Below, one piece after another: positions 10,435-18,967 of a DNA stretch of 64,000 bases (its first letter is position 1; each line of letters starts with the position of its first letter). The translations under genes were made by a program, and so were the position numbers. Under the pieces are notes generated by a model. That model saw only the letters and a list, made by a program, of their open reading frames with translations, did not search any database and was not told where the DNA came from. Source of the DNA: Methanoregulaceae archaeon (GTDB lineage: Archaea > Halobacteriota > Methanomicrobia > Methanomicrobiales > Methanospirillaceae); the NCBI GenBank assembly GCA_015660885.1, contig JACTUB010000014.1, forward strand, positions 22,012 to 86,011. The letters are read 5' to 3'.

Positions 10435-11306
10435 TGAAACGCGAAGATGTGCTTATAGAAGCGCTTCCCTATATCCAGCAGTTCCATGGGAAGACCATCG
10501 TAATCAAGCTCGGAGGGCACGCAATGGTCGATCCGGTTGTCCTCGAAAATGCAATCCGTGACGCAGTACTTCTCCATTATGTGGGAATTCGCGTTGTTCT
10601 TGTGCATGGAGGGGGGCCGGAGATCAGCGAGAAGATGAAGGCGATGGGTAAGGAGTCCGTCTTTGTCGGGGGTCTGAGGGTAACGGATCAGGAAACACTC
10701 GAGATCGCCCAGATGGTTCTTGTCGGTAAGATCAACAAAGGTATCGTTTCCCTGATTGCAAAATGCGGTGCACGGGGTGTCGGTCTTTCCGGGAGTGACG
10801 GGAACCTGATCATCGCGAAGAAAATGGATCTCCAGAGGGTCGATGTCGGGGGAATTCAGAGAGAAGTCGATCTCGGCCATGTGGGGGAGATTGAATGGAT
10901 AGATCCCGCGATCCTAAACACTCTCCTCGAAAAAAACTACATACCTGTAATATCTCCCATCGCAATAGATCGTTCCGGTGGCAGCTTAAACATCAATGCA
11001 GATACGGCAGCTGGCGATATCGCGGTCGCACTCAAGGCCTACAAACTTATCAATATGACAGATGTCGACGGAGTCATGGACAAAGGCCGGACAAAGGTAT
11101 TCCGGAAACTTACAATCACTGAGGCTAATGAACTGCAGAAATCCGGGGCAATTGGCGAGGGTATGATCCCGAAAGTGAATTCCGTGATCAAGGCAGTAGA
11201 AAACGGTGTCTGCTATGCTCATGTCATTAACGGGAATGTAGAACATAACCTGATCCTCGAACTTTTTACCCGTGACGGAGTAGGGACAATGATCTCCCGG
11301 AAATAA
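10431..11306 (+). CDS. argB: Acetylglutamate kinase
   Basis: Phosphorylates N-acetylglutamate in arginine synthesis. The 291-residue product shows the amino-acid-kinase hallmarks KLGGHAM near residue 24 and VHGGGPEI near residue 60, and a C-terminal GGMIPK-like segment ([10 protein letters not shown]). Start overlaps the argJ stop by four bases, so the two are translationally coupled. argD and argF are not in this window. Confidence 0.96.
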   Translation: MMKREDVLIEALPYIQQFHGKTIVIKLGGHAMVDPVVLENAIRDAVLLHYVGIRVVLVHGGGPEISEKMKAMGKESVFVGGLRVTDQETLEIAQMVLVGKINKGIVSLIAKCGARGVGLSGSDGNLIIAKKMDLQRVDVGGIQREVDLGHVGEIEWIDPAILNTLLEKNYIPVISPIAIDRSGGSLNINADTAAGDIAVALKAYKLINMTDVDGVMDKGRTKVFRKLTITEANELQKSGAIGEGMIPKVNSVIKAVENGVCYAHVINGNVEHNLILELFTRDGVGTMISRK

Positions 11307-11377
11307 TATTTTCGTATTTACCCATCAGGCATTTTATTAAGGGAGTAATCTACAAAAAAGTACAGGAGATTTCCGGG

Positions 11378-11803
11378 ATGGACAAAACAATAAAAATTGT
11401 TGTTGCTGTGCTTGTCGTGGTGTTTCTCGGGGGCGCATTCTTATTCGTCAGCCCGCTCATGAAACCAGCATCACCCGCACTATCAGGAAATGATGTTTCA
11501 GGCGCCGGTAATGTCACCGTCCTTTTCTTTTATGGTGAAGAGTGTCCGCATTGCCATAACGTGATGCCATTCATCCAGAATATTTCAAAAAAATATCCCG
11601 AGGCAAATTTCCAGATGCTTGAGGTATGGCATAATGAGACCAATTCTGCCTTCTCCGCCTCGTTAAACCAGAAACTGGGCATTCAAAACCCCGGGGTTCC
11701 GGAAATAATTGTGGTCGGGAATAATACTCCTCTGATCGGCGATCGTGATATTCCTGCATACCTCGAAGGTGTTATTCTCGAACAATTAAAAAAAAAGCAG
11801 TAA
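11378..11803 (+). CDS. Membrane-anchored thioredoxin-like protein (zero-frame product)
   Basis: Zero-frame product of 141 residues: an N-terminal hydrophobic anchor (residues 6-27), a short linker, then a thioredoxin-fold domain with the active site CPHC (Cys56, Cys59) in FFYGEECPHC and a cis-proline segment NPGVPEI. It probably acts outside the membrane as a disulfide oxidoreductase. It ends EQLKKKQ-stop directly after a run of nine A residues, and the next reading frame (-1) continues without a stop into a second thioredoxin-like domain plus a membrane domain. The zero-frame stop therefore may be a short form, a damaged end, or the product of programmed frameshifting. Confidence 0.82.
   Translation: MDKTIKIVVAVLVVVFLGGAFLFVSPLMKPASPALSGNDVSGAGNVTVLFFYGEECPHCHNVMPFIQNISKKYPEANFQMLEVWHNETNSAFSASLNQKLGIQNPGVPEIIVVGNNTPLIGDRDIPAYLEGVILEQLKKKQ
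11791..11797 (+). promoter_or_regulatory. A AAA AAG slippery heptamer, possible -1 frameshift site
   Basis: In the zero frame the codons read TTA AAA AAA AAG CAG TAA, which contains A_AAA_AAG, the heptamer used for -1 frameshifting in bacterial dnaX. Slipping back one base continues as GCA GTA ACT GAT and opens the frame to 12885. I see no convincing downstream pseudoknot or hairpin. Homopolymer length error or transcriptional slippage would give the same fused product. Confidence 0.45.
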
Positions 11804-12885
11804 CTGATGAAACGGAATTAAATAAGACCTCACCCAATTCGAATGTCACATCACTAAATGCAACTATCAGCGCAATTTTTTTTTATGGTGATGGCTGCAG
11901 TCATTGCGAAAATGTAAAACCGGTTTTAGCTGATCTCTCCGATAAATACCCGGAACTGCATATCGATATGCGGGAAATTTATCATAATGCCACAAACCTT
12001 GAAAAATTTACCGTAATGAACAGCCAGTATGGTATTGAAAATTCAGGAATCCCTACCATCTTTATCGGTGCAGATGCTCTTGTCGGGGATATCAATATAA
12101 AAGATCATTTTGAAGAAAAAATTCTTGAAGAAAAACAACGGCTTCTCTCGTGTAATATCACCTCGCCGAATTCTACGGCTGTTATTTCGAAAGGCTGCCT
12201 TCCATCCGCAAGCACCCTGACCATTCAGCTCGTCATCATTTCTGCGTTGATTGACAGTATCAATCCCTGTGGGTTATCAGTCCTGATATTTCTGTTAATT
12301 TCAATATCTGCCATAGCAAACACAAGGCGTATCCTTCTTATCGGGGGCACCTACATTGCGGCAGTGTTTATATTTCACCTGTTCACCGGTATCGGATTGT
12401 TCTCTTTTATCTCCTTATCTGGATTTTCAAAGGGGCTTTCCCTTCTTGGTGCTGCCATAGCCATTGTCCTTGGAATTATTACTCTCTCAGATGTGCTGAG
12501 GAACCGGGAAGAATTTCTTTTGTCGATACCGGAATCAAAGAAAAGTGTTATCGGGCACTATGTGAGGGCAGCTTCATTTCCTGCAGCTTTTGTGCTGGGT
12601 ATTCTGTCCGGATTATTCGGTTTTTCCTGTACCGGGGGAATTTATATCAGTATCCTCGGTCTTATGGGCCGGGAATTTTCCCTTATGAGTGGCCTGCCGT
12701 ACCTGGTCCTTTATAATACCGTATTTGTGATACCCCTGGTCCTGGTTCTCATTCTCGCTGCCTATGGAATACCCATGGAGCATGCAAATACCTTGAAAAT
12801 CAGGTATCGCCGCATCTTACGGATAATTGTGGGGATGGCGATGATTGCTCTGGGAATAATCATATTTTCTGGGTGGTTGGGGTAA
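11797..12885 (+). CDS. Thioredoxin-like plus CcdA/DsbD-like membrane domain (-1 frame continuation)
   Basis: This frame is open from 11749 but has no ATG, GTG or TTG before 11968, and that ATG lies after the second active site FYGDGCSHC (around 11881-11907). Translation from the upstream gene by a -1 shift therefore makes best sense and would give one protein of about 502 residues: membrane anchor, CPHC domain, CSHC domain, then six or so hydrophobic segments. The membrane part has DSINPC and GFSCTGG, the paired-cysteine pattern of CcdA/DsbD electron-transfer proteins that carry reducing power across the membrane. A CcdA core fused to two thioredoxin domains would form a self-contained thiol relay. 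If 11968 is the start, the 305-residue protein would lack its CXXC. Confidence 0.75.
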   Translation, partial: AVTDETELNKTSPNSNVTSLNATISAIFFYGDGCSHCENVKPVLADLSDKYPELHIDMREIYHNATNLEKFTVMNSQYGIENSGIPTIFIGADALVGDINIKDHFEEKILEEKQRLLSCNITSPNSTAVISKGCLPSASTLTIQLVIISALIDSINPCGLSVLIFLLISISAIANTRRILLIGGTYIAAVFIFHLFTGIGLFSFISLSGFSKGLSLLGAAIAIVLGIITLSDVLRNREEFLLSIPESKKSVIGHYVRAASFPAAFVLGILSGLFGFSCTGGIYISILGLMGREFSLMSGLPYLVLYNTVFVIPLVLVLILAAYGIPMEHANTLKIRYRRILRIIVGMAMIALGIIIFSGWLG

Positions 12886-12900
12886 TGAGCGGCAGGTTCG

Positions 12901-13185
12901 TCAGGGAAGGTTCCCCTCACCGGAACAGTCCCTTTGCCGGTCCTCGCTCATGGTAATGAGAATATCAAAAATTTTCTGAACTGCCACCGGATCAATTTTA
13001 CATTCCACCGCCCGATTAAAAGCCGATTCAAGAACTTCAGCAGTCCGCTGCTCATCATGGATCGGAATTCCTGTATTGATCTTGATCTTTGCGATGTCTT
13101 TGGCATAATTCTGTCGCAGTGCGATAAGACGGATAATCTCCCTGTCTAATTTTGTAATATCAGCGCGTATCCTGTCCAGAGACAT
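12901..13185 (-). CDS. Chorismate mutase (AroQ type)
   Basis: Converts chorismate to prephenate for Phe/Tyr synthesis. The 94-residue, all-helical product begins MSLDRIRADITKLDREIIRLI and has the AroQ pattern R..I..LD.EI..LI..R...A..IA..K, with Arg and Lys residues of the active site and DEQRTAEVLE. The frame is open to 13701 upstream, but that part is antisense to the M50 gene; length and the family's usual N terminus fix the start at 13185. TATA-like TATATAT lies just upstream. Confidence 0.9.
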   Translation of the reverse strand: MSLDRIRADITKLDREIIRLIALRQNYAKDIAKIKINTGIPIHDEQRTAEVLESAFNRAVECKIDPVAVQKIFDILITMSEDRQRDCSGEGNLP

Positions 13186-13282
13186 ATATATACATATCCG
13201 ATATTTCACAATAAACATAATCGTCCGGTCCCCAACACCAAAGCAGATAACAGAGAAACACCCTATTTTATCAGGTGGTTTT

Positions 13283-13930
13283 ATGCTCGAACGCATATCC
13301 CGACGTGAAGAATTTGATCTTTTTGTAGCCTGGATCGCGATCTCTCTTGCATTTGCGATTATTTTTCTCCGTGGCATTGGACGGGCAGACCCGGTTATTG
13401 CTCTGTTATTCCTCGGTATATCCCTGTTTACCGTTGGTATCGGATTTATCCTCCACGAGATGGCGCACAAATTTACCGCAATAAAATATGGTTTCTGGGC
13501 AGAATTCCGGAAAGATAATATTATGCTTGTCGTAGCGGTCGCTCTTGCTGCCCTTGTGGGGGTTGTCTTTGCAGCTCCTGGTGCAACAGTAATATATGAT
13601 ATCAACGGCCGGGGCATCAGCCGGGAACAGAACGGGAAAATATCAGTTGTAGGACCCTTAGTCAATCTCTTGCTTTGTATACCCTTTGCCGCACTGCTCA
13701 TCTATGGGGGCGGTGGTATGTCTGTTACCGGTAACATGGTCACGATGATCGGAATGATTGGATTACAGGTGAATGCGATGATCGCCGCGTTCAATATGCT
13801 TCCCGTGAGTGTTCTTGACGGCAAAAAGGTATTTGCGTGGAATAAAGCTGTATTTGTAATAATGATTCTTGCAGCATTCGGTGCGCTGCTGGTCTCATTC
13901 TATCCCGAGGCCTTCTCTAGCATTCTTTAA
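13283..13930 (+). CDS. M50-family intramembrane metalloprotease-like protein
   Basis: Product of 215 residues with five or six membrane segments. It has the zinc site HEMAH at residues 58-62 and the second motif NMLPVSVLDGKK near residues 172-183, matching the site-2 protease family (HExxH and NxxPxxxLDG). Lacks extra PDZ or CBS domains. Probably cleaves membrane-bound substrates; no substrate gene is evident. Divergent from the chorismate mutase gene with a shared promoter region of about 95 bases. Confidence 0.9.
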   Translation: MLERISRREEFDLFVAWIAISLAFAIIFLRGIGRADPVIALLFLGISLFTVGIGFILHEMAHKFTAIKYGFWAEFRKDNIMLVVAVALAALVGVVFAAPGATVIYDINGRGISREQNGKISVVGPLVNLLLCIPFAALLIYGGGGMSVTGNMVTMIGMIGLQVNAMIAAFNMLPVSVLDGKKVFAWNKAVFVIMILAAFGALLVSFYPEAFSSIL

Positions 13931-13980
13931 GGCATTTTCTATTAACAGAAAAATTTTAAAAATTGAGGAGAAAAAAATTC

Positions 13981-14622
13981 TCATTTTAAGGATGTTACGC
14001 TTACGTTTCCTTCAGGAATTTTAGCGTTTAATTTCTCAAGCACCCTGACCACTGTCTGCCCCTTTTCAAAGGCTTCCTTCAGTGCAGTCGGATGCTTGTT
14101 TATCCCCCCATATGCGTCCATATTATTTGCAATCACATTATCATAGTACTCAAACCCTGTTGTGTTGAACAGCGCAGTAATTACGGGGAATGCCCCGTCA
14201 AAAACATTCTCCCACCCTAGGCCTGCAGTCGAAATAAAAAAACCCTTGTGACGTTTGATGTGGTCATCAGAAAAGTACAGGGTTTTTAAAATAAACTTGC
14301 GGGCCCAAAGGTATTGCTGACGGTCAATAAATCCCTTAAGCTCAGCGGTGATCCCCATTGTATAGATAGGAGAAGCGACTGCAAGACTGTCTGAAGCCAG
14401 TAATTTTTCATACAGGATGATAGCGTCATCATTCACAATACATGTACCATTCTTATGGCAGGCATTGCATCCGCGGCATGGGGAGTACTGCAGCGTCTTG
14501 AGCACAACTTTTTCGACAGTTGCCCCGGATGCATGCGATCCTTCCAGAAAACTATCGAGAAGGGTTTCAGTATTGCCATGCCGGTGTGGGCTTCCCGATA
14601 TGCCAAGAACTTTTATTTCCAT
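13981..14622 (-). CDS. Iron-sulfur flavoprotein-like (Isf) NADPH-FMN reductase family protein
   Basis: Flavodoxin-fold protein of 213 residues. It opens with the FMN-binding GISGSPHRHGNTETL and has the compact cysteine motif CRGCNACHKNGTC (near residues 49-61), which in Methanosarcina Isf binds a [4Fe-4S] cluster. Isf proteins take electrons from ferredoxin and reduce O2 or H2O2. It lies six bases after a paralogue in the same direction, suggesting tandem duplication and co-expression within an oxygen-defence block. Confidence 0.87.
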   Translation of the reverse strand: MEIKVLGISGSPHRHGNTETLLDSFLEGSHASGATVEKVVLKTLQYSPCRGCNACHKNGTCIVNDDAIILYEKLLASDSLAVASPIYTMGITAELKGFIDRQQYLWARKFILKTLYFSDDHIKRHKGFFISTAGLGWENVFDGAFPVITALFNTTGFEYYDNVIANNMDAYGGINKHPTALKEAFEKGQTVVRVLEKLNAKIPEGNVSVTSLK

Positions 14623-14628
14623 GCATCC

Positions 14629-15243
14629 TCATAAACCAAGGCGCTTTCTCAACTCAGTTATTGTTTTTTTGCCAAGATTCGTTGCATCTGCTTTTGCAGT
14701 TGGGTGATGTTCGATTGCGCCCTTCTCATCTACTCCATTAATCATCAGGTAACTGATATCAGCGTCTCTGATATCAATAACATGATAAAAACATTTCACT
14801 GAAGGAACTGCAGCATCAAAGACATAATTCCAGGTCTGTCCGGCTGTTGAAAGGAAGATCCCAAGCCGTTTACCTTTCCGTTCCGGGGGGACAATCGGAA
14901 GCTTGAGGACATATTTCCTTGAACGGAATACCTGGGCCCGGTCCACGAGTGCCTTTACCTGTGCTGCAAGCCCCATACAGAAAATCGGTGAAGAGAGGAT
15001 AATGCAATCAGCTTCGATAATCTTGTCATGGTAGATGTCCATCCCATCCCGTTGTATACACTTATTCAGTGTTTCACAGGCATTACATCCCCGGCAGGGA
15101 TTGATATCTGCTTCTGAAAGGGCAATTTTTTCAATTATTATATCCCGATCTTCGCTCATTGACGCAAGAACCCAGTCAAGCAGGGTTTCAGAATTTCCAT
15201 GCCTGCGAGGGCTTCCGGCGAAGGCGAGGATCTTGATTGGCAT
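14629..15243 (-). CDS. Iron-sulfur flavoprotein-like (Isf) paralogue
   Basis: Flavodoxin-fold protein of 204 residues, paralogous to the next gene downstream: FAGSPRRHGNSETL for FMN and CRGCNACETLNKC for the iron-sulfur cluster. The frame is open seven residues further upstream (15264), but the MPIKILAF start at 15243 matches the family's usual N terminus. Likely oxygen/peroxide detoxification with ferredoxin electrons. Confidence 0.87.
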   Translation of the reverse strand: MPIKILAFAGSPRRHGNSETLLDWVLASMSEDRDIIIEKIALSEADINPCRGCNACETLNKCIQRDGMDIYHDKIIEADCIILSSPIFCMGLAAQVKALVDRAQVFRSRKYVLKLPIVPPERKGKRLGIFLSTAGQTWNYVFDAAVPSVKCFYHVIDIRDADISYLMINGVDEKGAIEHHPTAKADATNLGKKTITELRKRLGL

Positions 15244-15316
15244 AGCAGTTTTTTGTGGCGGCAATACTAAAAAAGGTTGGTTTTAGATCAATTTCAGAAG
15301 AAAATGTTTTGAATTA

Positions 15317-15964
15317 TCATACCTTTTTGAAGCAGAGGTACCAGTCTTTGCACTCATAGCCTTCTGTGGGTCTCTTCTCCATCTCGGCTGCAGTCCTGGG
15401 TGGCGGGACAACAACCTTGTCGCCCGGCTGCCAGTTGGCGGGCGTGGAAACTTTGAACTTGTCGGTAGTCTGGAGTGCTTTTACCATGCGTATGATCTCG
15501 GGCATAAACCGCCCGTTCGACTGCGGGTAGTAGATCATCGCCCTCATGATACCCTTATCATCAATGAAGAAGACACAACGGACTGCTGCAGTCGAGTTCA
15601 GGGCCGGGTGGATCATTCCAAATTTCTTGGCTACTTTCATGTTGAGATCGGCGATGATCGGGAACGGAATCGCAACCCCCATCTTCTCTTTGATAGCGTG
15701 CACCCATGCGAGATGCGCTGATATGCTGTCTACCGAAAGTCCGATTAACTGGACATTAAGCGCTTTGAGTTGATCGTAAATACCTGCAAATGCGATGAAT
15801 TCTGTGGTGCAAACCGGTGTAAAATCCGCGGGATGAGAGAACAGCACCACCCACGATTTCCCCTTAAGTTCAGAGAGTTTAAGTGGGCCCTGCGTTGTTT
15901 CTGCCTCAAAGTCCGGTGCTGGTTCTCCGAGCGCCGGAAAACTGATACAGTTTTCTTCTTCCAT
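15317..15964 (-). CDS. Peroxiredoxin (Prx6/archaeal type)
   Basis: Reduces peroxides. The 215-residue product has the peroxidatic cysteine Cys52 in HPADFTPVCTTEF and a C-terminal tail EGYECKDWYLCFKKV with Cys205 and Cys211, as in archaeal Prx6-like enzymes whose C-terminal cysteines resolve the disulfide. It lies 13 bases after the AhpD-like gene in the same direction, so the two probably share a transcript with the desulforedoxin-like peptide. Confidence 0.94.
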   Translation of the reverse strand: MEEENCISFPALGEPAPDFEAETTQGPLKLSELKGKSWVVLFSHPADFTPVCTTEFIAFAGIYDQLKALNVQLIGLSVDSISAHLAWVHAIKEKMGVAIPFPIIADLNMKVAKKFGMIHPALNSTAAVRCVFFIDDKGIMRAMIYYPQSNGRFMPEIIRMVKALQTTDKFKVSTPANWQPGDKVVVPPPRTAAEMEKRPTEGYECKDWYLCFKKV

Positions 15965-15977
15965 ACGTGCAACCCTT

Positions 15978-16334
15978 TTATTTCATCACTTCATCAAGCT
16001 GGGCTTTACCATATACATACGCCGGCATGCCCGACAGCAGGAAAGTCACTCGTAAAGCTTCCTCGACCTCTCCCTTGGTGACTCCAAGGTTCGCTGCGCC
16101 GGCGAGCTGGGCCCGGACTGCGTGCTGGTCACGAAGAGCTGCAGCAATTGAAATTGCAATCAGTTTTTTTGTCTTTTTTGACAAAGCTCCATCATCCCAG
16201 ATATGCTGCTCAAATCTCATGACAAGGTCGAACATCTCAGGTTCATTCACCGTCAGCTCCTTGAAAAATTTCGGCACTTTTCCGATCTTCTTTTCAAGGG
16301 TTTTTAGTTCTTTTTCATTACCCTTTTTTACCAT
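15978..16334 (-). CDS. Carboxymuconolactone decarboxylase/AhpD-like protein without CxxC
   Basis: Helical protein of 118 residues of the CMD/AhpD family (FFKELTVNEPEMFDL, then a central helix AISIAAALRDQHAVRAQLAGAANLGVTKGEVEEAL). The AhpD active site is normally CxxC followed by H; here the site reads RDQHAVRAQ with no cysteine, so thiol-disulfide chemistry by this residue pair is not possible. It may have another role or act as a scaffold. Sits between peroxiredoxin and a desulforedoxin-like gene. Confidence 0.85.
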   Translation of the reverse strand: MVKKGNEKELKTLEKKIGKVPKFFKELTVNEPEMFDLVMRFEQHIWDDGALSKKTKKLIAISIAAALRDQHAVRAQLAGAANLGVTKGEVEEALRVTFLLSGMPAYVYGKAQLDEVMK

Positions 16335-16336
16335 AA

Positions 16337-16465
16337 CTACGCACTCTCCAAAATCATGGGCTCACCGCAGCAGACCAGTTCGCCGCCACCGGCTTCTTTA
16401 ACAATTACAACATTTCCGCAGATCTCGCATTTGAAGACCTGCCCTTCTTTTGATACATTTACCAT
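16337..16465 (-). CDS. Desulforedoxin-like rubredoxin-type iron protein (42 aa)
   Basis: Short gene of 42 residues: [20 protein letters not shown], a linker KEAGGGE, then LVCCGEPMI. The CxxC...CC spacing matches desulforedoxin, the N-terminal domain of desulfoferrodoxin, binding one FeS4 iron. It ends two bases before the AhpD-like start, and peroxiredoxin follows, so it is likely an electron carrier for peroxide or superoxide reduction. The catalytic superoxide reductase domain is absent. Confidence 0.85.
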   Translation of the reverse strand: MVNVSKEGQVFKCEICGNVVIVKEAGGGELVCCGEPMILESA

Positions 16466-16593
16466 GATGCTTTTCCCGGTTGTATATCAGAATTATCCTG
16501 GAGGCGAACGCCCGGATTTCCTGATGGTATCTGATGGCGTTCCCCACCAGTGTTCATGATGGCTTTACGGTGCTCGGCAAGAAAAATAAGAAA

Positions 16594-16845
16594 TTACTGA
16601 TTGCTTTTACCACGCTTCGGTGGGTTCCTTGCATCCTCCGGTGTCTTGATATCCGGACGAATGTGAGTCATCGGGAAGCACTGGTACTCTTCACAGGAGC
16701 AGGCAGGACATTTCCTGAGATCCTGCTCGCTCTTGTCAAGCGTAAGTTCCTTACCGCAATCGATGCACACATATTTGCCAGGGCCGACTTTCTGTCCTGC
16801 GTTGTACGTCTTCTGTTCAGTCAAACGATTCACCAAAACTTTCAT
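16594..16845 (-). CDS. Zinc-ribbon protein (DUF1451-like)
   Basis: Product of 83 residues with one four-cysteine ribbon (GKYVCIDCGKEL ... RKCPACSCEEY) and a basic tail ending PPKRGKSNQ. Similar to small DUF1451-like zinc-ribbon proteins; function unknown. The frame is open to 16920, but MKVLVNRL at 16845 is preferred, preceded closely by TATATATCTTTG, suggesting a leaderless start. Confidence 0.75.
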   Translation of the reverse strand: MKVLVNRLTEQKTYNAGQKVGPGKYVCIDCGKELTLDKSEQDLRKCPACSCEEYQCFPMTHIRPDIKTPEDARNPPKRGKSNQ

Positions 16846-16952
16846 GCACGTCAAAGATATATATGAGTTGCGTTCGTGCATAGTAAAACAGATTTTGACG
16901 AACCGCATCGTTATTTGCAAAACTATATTGCGTTCATTTTTTAAGGTGTATT

Positions 16953-17558
16953 ATGACCGGTAAGGTTATCGGGGTTCTCGGCAGCCCTCTCACTGAGGGA
17001 AATACTGCACTGTTACTGGATCGAGCCTTAAAGGGAGCTGAAGACGCCGGATGTTCCGTGGAAAAAATTGTTGTCTCCAGTCTCGACTTCCAGGCATGTA
17101 TGGAGATGATGTTTTGTAAAGATCATGAAACCTGCATCATGGATGATGACATGCAGCCGATATACCAGAAATTCAGAGAACTGGACTCCCTTATAATTGC
17201 CACGCCCGTGATGACTATGGGGATTCCCGGGAAACTTAAGTCGTTTATAGATCGGTTTCAGGTTTTTTTTATGGCAAAGTATATGCGAAAAAAACCGTTG
17301 ATACCAAACGAAAAGAAAAAGGAGCGAAAGGGGCTGTTTATCTGTATCTCCGGTATGAATATCCCCGAAGTTTTCGTTGGGGCGAAGTTAACGATAAAGG
17401 CTTTTTTCGATATCATTGACTGCCAGTACACCGATGAACTCCTGATCAGCGATATGGATACCATACGGGACATCCGGCTCCAGCCCGAGCTTCTCGAAAC
17501 AGCATACAAAAAAGGATTCGCGCTCGGAAAATCCCTCAATCCCCGATCAGGTTTATAA
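16953..17558 (+). CDS. Flavodoxin-fold NADPH-dependent FMN reductase family protein
   Basis: Product of 201 residues starting MTGKVIGVLGSPLTEGNTALL, an FMN-binding loop shared with the two Isf-like proteins nearby. The cysteine region is CMEMMFCKDHETC: spacing is looser than CxxCxxC and one cysteine is missing, so a [4Fe-4S] cluster is doubtful. It may be a flavin-only quinone or FMN reductase. ATG preceded by AAGGTGT. Confidence 0.82.
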   Translation: MTGKVIGVLGSPLTEGNTALLLDRALKGAEDAGCSVEKIVVSSLDFQACMEMMFCKDHETCIMDDDMQPIYQKFRELDSLIIATPVMTMGIPGKLKSFIDRFQVFFMAKYMRKKPLIPNEKKKERKGLFICISGMNIPEVFVGAKLTIKAFFDIIDCQYTDELLISDMDTIRDIRLQPELLETAYKKGFALGKSLNPRSGL

Positions 17559-17598
17559 ATCCGTTTTTACCGGGATGAAAGCAAAACAGGGTTATTTT

Positions 17599-18264
17599 TT
17601 AAACCAGACCCCTTTCCCGCATACTAACATGGCCGGTTTTTGCAACAATAATGTGATCAATTAACGGGATACCCAGAAGCGATCCTGCCTCTTTGAGCTG
17701 CGTGGTGATCGAAATATCCTGCGGGCTGGGATCAAGCGATCCGGACGGGTGATTATGGACACAGATGATGGATGCAGCCCTGTCGGTAATTGCATCAGCA
17801 AATACCTCCCGCGGGTGGACAAGGCTGTGGTTGAGCAGACCGAGTGTTATAGTCCTGTTACCGAGAACCTCTCCCGCACCATTCAGGGTAATACAGATAA
17901 AATGCTCCTGCCGCTTGTCTTTTAAATAAGCAACATGGGGGAGAATATCTTCGGGTTTTGTGACGTGCATATTTAAACCCCCGGTAGGGGAATACCTCCT
18001 GGAGAGTTCAAAGCATGCGGTGATCTGGGATGCTTTTGAAGGCCCGATTCCTTCTATGGCCTCCAGGTCCTCATACCGGATTTTCTGCCGGTGCGTCTGG
18101 ATGAGCCCGCAGATCTCTTTTGCAAGCACGCGGACGTCTTTGTTTTTTGTGCCCCGGCCAATAATTGCTTCGATCAGTTCGGTGTCTGACAGCGCAGATG
18201 CACCCTTCTTTGCGATCTTCTCGCGTGGTCTGTCCTCAAGGGGAACCTCTTTCATAGTTTTCAT
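17599..18264 (-). CDS. radC: RadC/JAB-domain protein
   Basis: Product of 221 residues with an N-terminal helix-hairpin-helix region (LEAIEGIGPSKASQI) and a C-terminal JAB/MPN domain with the metal motif VHNHPSGSLDPSPQD. The family was once called DNA repair protein RadC, but its molecular role is unsettled. Upstream open frame to 18417 overlaps the rubrerythrin promoter; MKTMKEVPLEDRPRE at 18264 is the usual family start. Confidence 0.9.
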   Translation of the reverse strand: MKTMKEVPLEDRPREKIAKKGASALSDTELIEAIIGRGTKNKDVRVLAKEICGLIQTHRQKIRYEDLEAIEGIGPSKASQITACFELSRRYSPTGGLNMHVTKPEDILPHVAYLKDKRQEHFICITLNGAGEVLGNRTITLGLLNHSLVHPREVFADAITDRAASIICVHNHPSGSLDPSPQDISITTQLKEAGSLLGIPLIDHIIVAKTGHVSMRERGLV

Positions 18265-18415
18265 GGAAAAACCAGGTAACAGGAAACGGAAGAGACCGGT
18301 GATCCTGTGGTGTGTCAGGAGTTCCTTTAGAAAAACAAAAACCTTTCTTTTTAATTTCTGACGTCCCCTGCCCCATGAAGAATCTTTAAGTAAAATTGTG
18401 CTATACCTTTCCCAC

Positions 18416-18919
18416 ATGACAACGATTGAGAATGTAAAGGAGGCATTTGCCGGAGAATCCCAGGCAAACCGAAAATATCAGGCTTTTTCTGAAAAAGCTG
18501 CTACCGAAGGGTTCAACAATGTTGCGACCCTCTACAAGGCTGCATCGGAAGCAGAAGCAATCCATGCAAAAAAACTCTTAAAGGTGCTCGCTGCTATCGA
18601 ACCCACGCAGAAGAACCTTGAAACCAGCATAGCAGGTGAGACGCATGAGTTCACTTTCATGTACCCGGAATTTGTTAAGTTGGCGGAAGCAGAAGGCAGA
18701 AGTGATGCGGTACTTGCCTTTACCCATGCCATGAAAGCCGAGGAAGTCCATGCAAACCTCTACAAGAAAGCACTCCTCGCGGTAAAATCCGGAAAAGATA
18801 TTGGAAGGGAAAAAATTTTTCTCTGTCCGGTCTGTGGTAACATCGAGATTGGCAAACCCCCGGAAAAATGTCCGATTTGCGGTGTTTTCGGGAAACAGTT
18901 CCGGGAAATTACCCTTTAA
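18416..18919 (+). CDS. rbr: Rubrerythrin
   Basis: Peroxide reductase of anaerobes. The 167-residue product has a ferritin-like di-iron domain (GESQANRKYQAFSEKA, EAEAIHAKK, EVHANLY) and a C-terminal rubredoxin domain (CPVCGNIEIG...CPICG). The ATG at 18416 is preferred over 18398. Divergent from radC. Completes the oxidative-stress block with the Isf-like proteins and peroxiredoxin. Confidence 0.95.
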   Translation: MTTIENVKEAFAGESQANRKYQAFSEKAATEGFNNVATLYKAASEAEAIHAKKLLKVLAAIEPTQKNLETSIAGETHEFTFMYPEFVKLAEAEGRSDAVLAFTHAMKAEEVHANLYKKALLAVKSGKDIGREKIFLCPVCGNIEIGKPPEKCPICGVFGKQFREITL

Positions 18920-18967
18920 CTTTTTAAAAAATCGTTCTTTACCTCTTTTACTATCTTTTCAAACCCG

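Noticed and set aside
13186..13701. N-terminal extension of the chorismate mutase frame
   Set aside because: Runs antisense through the M50 protease gene; composition is that of a shadow frame, and AroQ proteins start at the 13185 position.
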